Assembly: GCA_021205725.1 (NCBI GenBank)
Contig: JAJPWY010000082.1
Span: 1 to 50,234, forward strand
Source of the DNA: Clostridiales bacterium
GTDB lineage: Bacteria > Bacillota > Clostridia > Oscillospirales > Oscillospiraceae
Direction of reading: 5' to 3'
DNA length: 50,234 nucleotides
The position numbers and the translations under genes are program-made. Positions within the stretch are counted from its first letter, which is position 1, and each line of letters opens with the position of its first letter. Below the pieces are notes generated by a model. The model made no database searches and was not told the origin of the DNA. It was given only the letters and a program-made list of their open reading frames with translations. Below, in pieces: positions 49,894 to 50,234 of this stretch.

Positions 49894-50234
49894 TTATCCA
49901 ACCTCCGCCGGAGCGTCTTTTTCCACGTTGTAGGTTTTCCGTACCACATACTGAGGGGCTTTGTTGATGCAGATATAGATGCGGCCGATGTACTCCCCGA
50001 TAATGCCCAGCATAATCATAATCATGCCGCCGATGAACAGCATCCCCGCCATGATAGAGCTGTACCCCGCCGCATAGACGGGACGAACCAGCCGCTGGAT
50101 GATGATGACCACCCCATAGAGGAATCCGATCAGCGCACAGATCACTCCCACCGTGGTGGCCAGGCGCAGGGGCTTGATGGAGAAGTCCAATGGTATGAAG
50201 TCAAGTAGGAAATTGAAGAAAAAATTGATTGAAA
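49894..50234 (-). CDS. GtrB/DPM1-like glycosyltransferase, C-terminal part (cut by window edge)
   Basis: The frame runs from the right window edge to TGA at 49894. Visible are about 112 residues: two membrane helices (LATTVGVICALIGFLYGVVI and SIMAGMLFIGGMIMIMLGII) followed by the hallmark GEYIGRIYICINKAPQYVV of polyprenyl-phosphate glycosyltransferases. A TTG at 50188-50190 could be misread as a start, but the frame stays open and family-like (FIPLDFSIKPLRLA) to the window end. The catalytic domain is outside the window. It would load the first sugar onto the lipid carrier for this cluster. Confidence 0.9.
   Translation of the reverse strand, partial: SINFFFNFLLDFIPLDFSIKPLRLATTVGVICALIGFLYGVVIIIQRLVRPVYAAGYSSIMAGMLFIGGMIMIMLGIIGEYIGRIYICINKAPQYVVRKTYNVEKDAPAEVG

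Noticed and set aside
1-50234. CRISPR arrays, insertion sequences, prophage genes, tRNA or rRNA genes
   Set aside because: No regularly spaced repeats, transposase or integrase motifs, phage structural genes, or tRNA-like cloverleafs with GTTCGAATCC-type arms were found on either strand by eye.

Overview
The window is about 50 kb of GC-rich Firmicute chromosome. Sporulation genes (yabP, yabQ, spoIIP), clostridial-type AGGAGG ribosome sites, sigma-A-like promoters with 17-bp spacers, ECF-type vitamin uptake and an Oscillospiraceae-like set of repair and biosynthesis genes suggest an anaerobic spore-forming gut Clostridium relative (Oscillospiraceae, Flavonifractor/Lawsonibacter-like). The family-level placement is inference; no rRNA or tRNA gene was seen in the window.

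Layout. 1-375 (minus): start of yabQ and complete yabP. 376-788: intergenic, holding an inverted pair of cloverleaf-like repeats. 789-5130 (plus): LexA-like S24 repressor, oligoendopeptidase F, a 58-residue membrane protein, miaB. 5170-10691 (plus): a GtrB-like glycosyltransferase, mutS, a metallo-beta-lactamase-fold hydrolase, an isochorismatase-like hydrolase, comF. 10769-12133: a cobalamin-type riboswitch controlling a transcobalamin-like (DUF4430) lipoprotein and an ECF S component, read here as a vitamin B12 uptake unit. 12165-12299 (minus): a 44-residue Gly/Cys-rich membrane peptide. 12541-18721 (plus): uvrA, a small-multidrug-export family protein, a short hypothetical protein, recD2. 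18740-18953: a structured, terminated RNA resembling 6S RNA, followed by an MFS transporter. 20511-25318: a five-gene unit (circularly permuted ATP-grasp, alpha-E, transglutaminase, zinc carboxypeptidase-like AstE/AspA enzyme, and a paralogue of it that has lost its metal ligands) behind a leader containing a terminator-like hairpin. 25385-33382 (minus): a complete arginine pathway argG-argH-argC-argJ-argB-argD-argF. 33566-36010 (minus): a lipoprotein built of three repeats and a WYL regulator. 36182-38881 (plus): spoIIP and a CbxX/SpoVK-type AAA+ ATPase. 38949-39949 (minus): an XRE regulator and DUF3169 membrane protein pair with a palindromic candidate operator. 40386-41444 (plus): a G5/M23 cell-wall peptidase. 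41521-43997 (minus): aroE-aroD and a DUF554 protein. 44052-50234 (minus): a surface-glycan cluster (GtrB-like transferase, ATP-grasp, CapK-like adenylate enzyme, two small EamA/SMR proteins, hexapeptide acyltransferase, rmlA, rmlB).

The most promising places for new biology are the ATP-grasp/alpha-E/transglutaminase/AstE operon with its pseudoenzyme paralogue, the riboswitch-controlled B12-binding lipoprotein plus S component, the 6S-like RNA upstream of the MFS gene, and the ATP-grasp/CapK pair in the glycan cluster. All calls come from reading the sequence; no database search or folding program was run.
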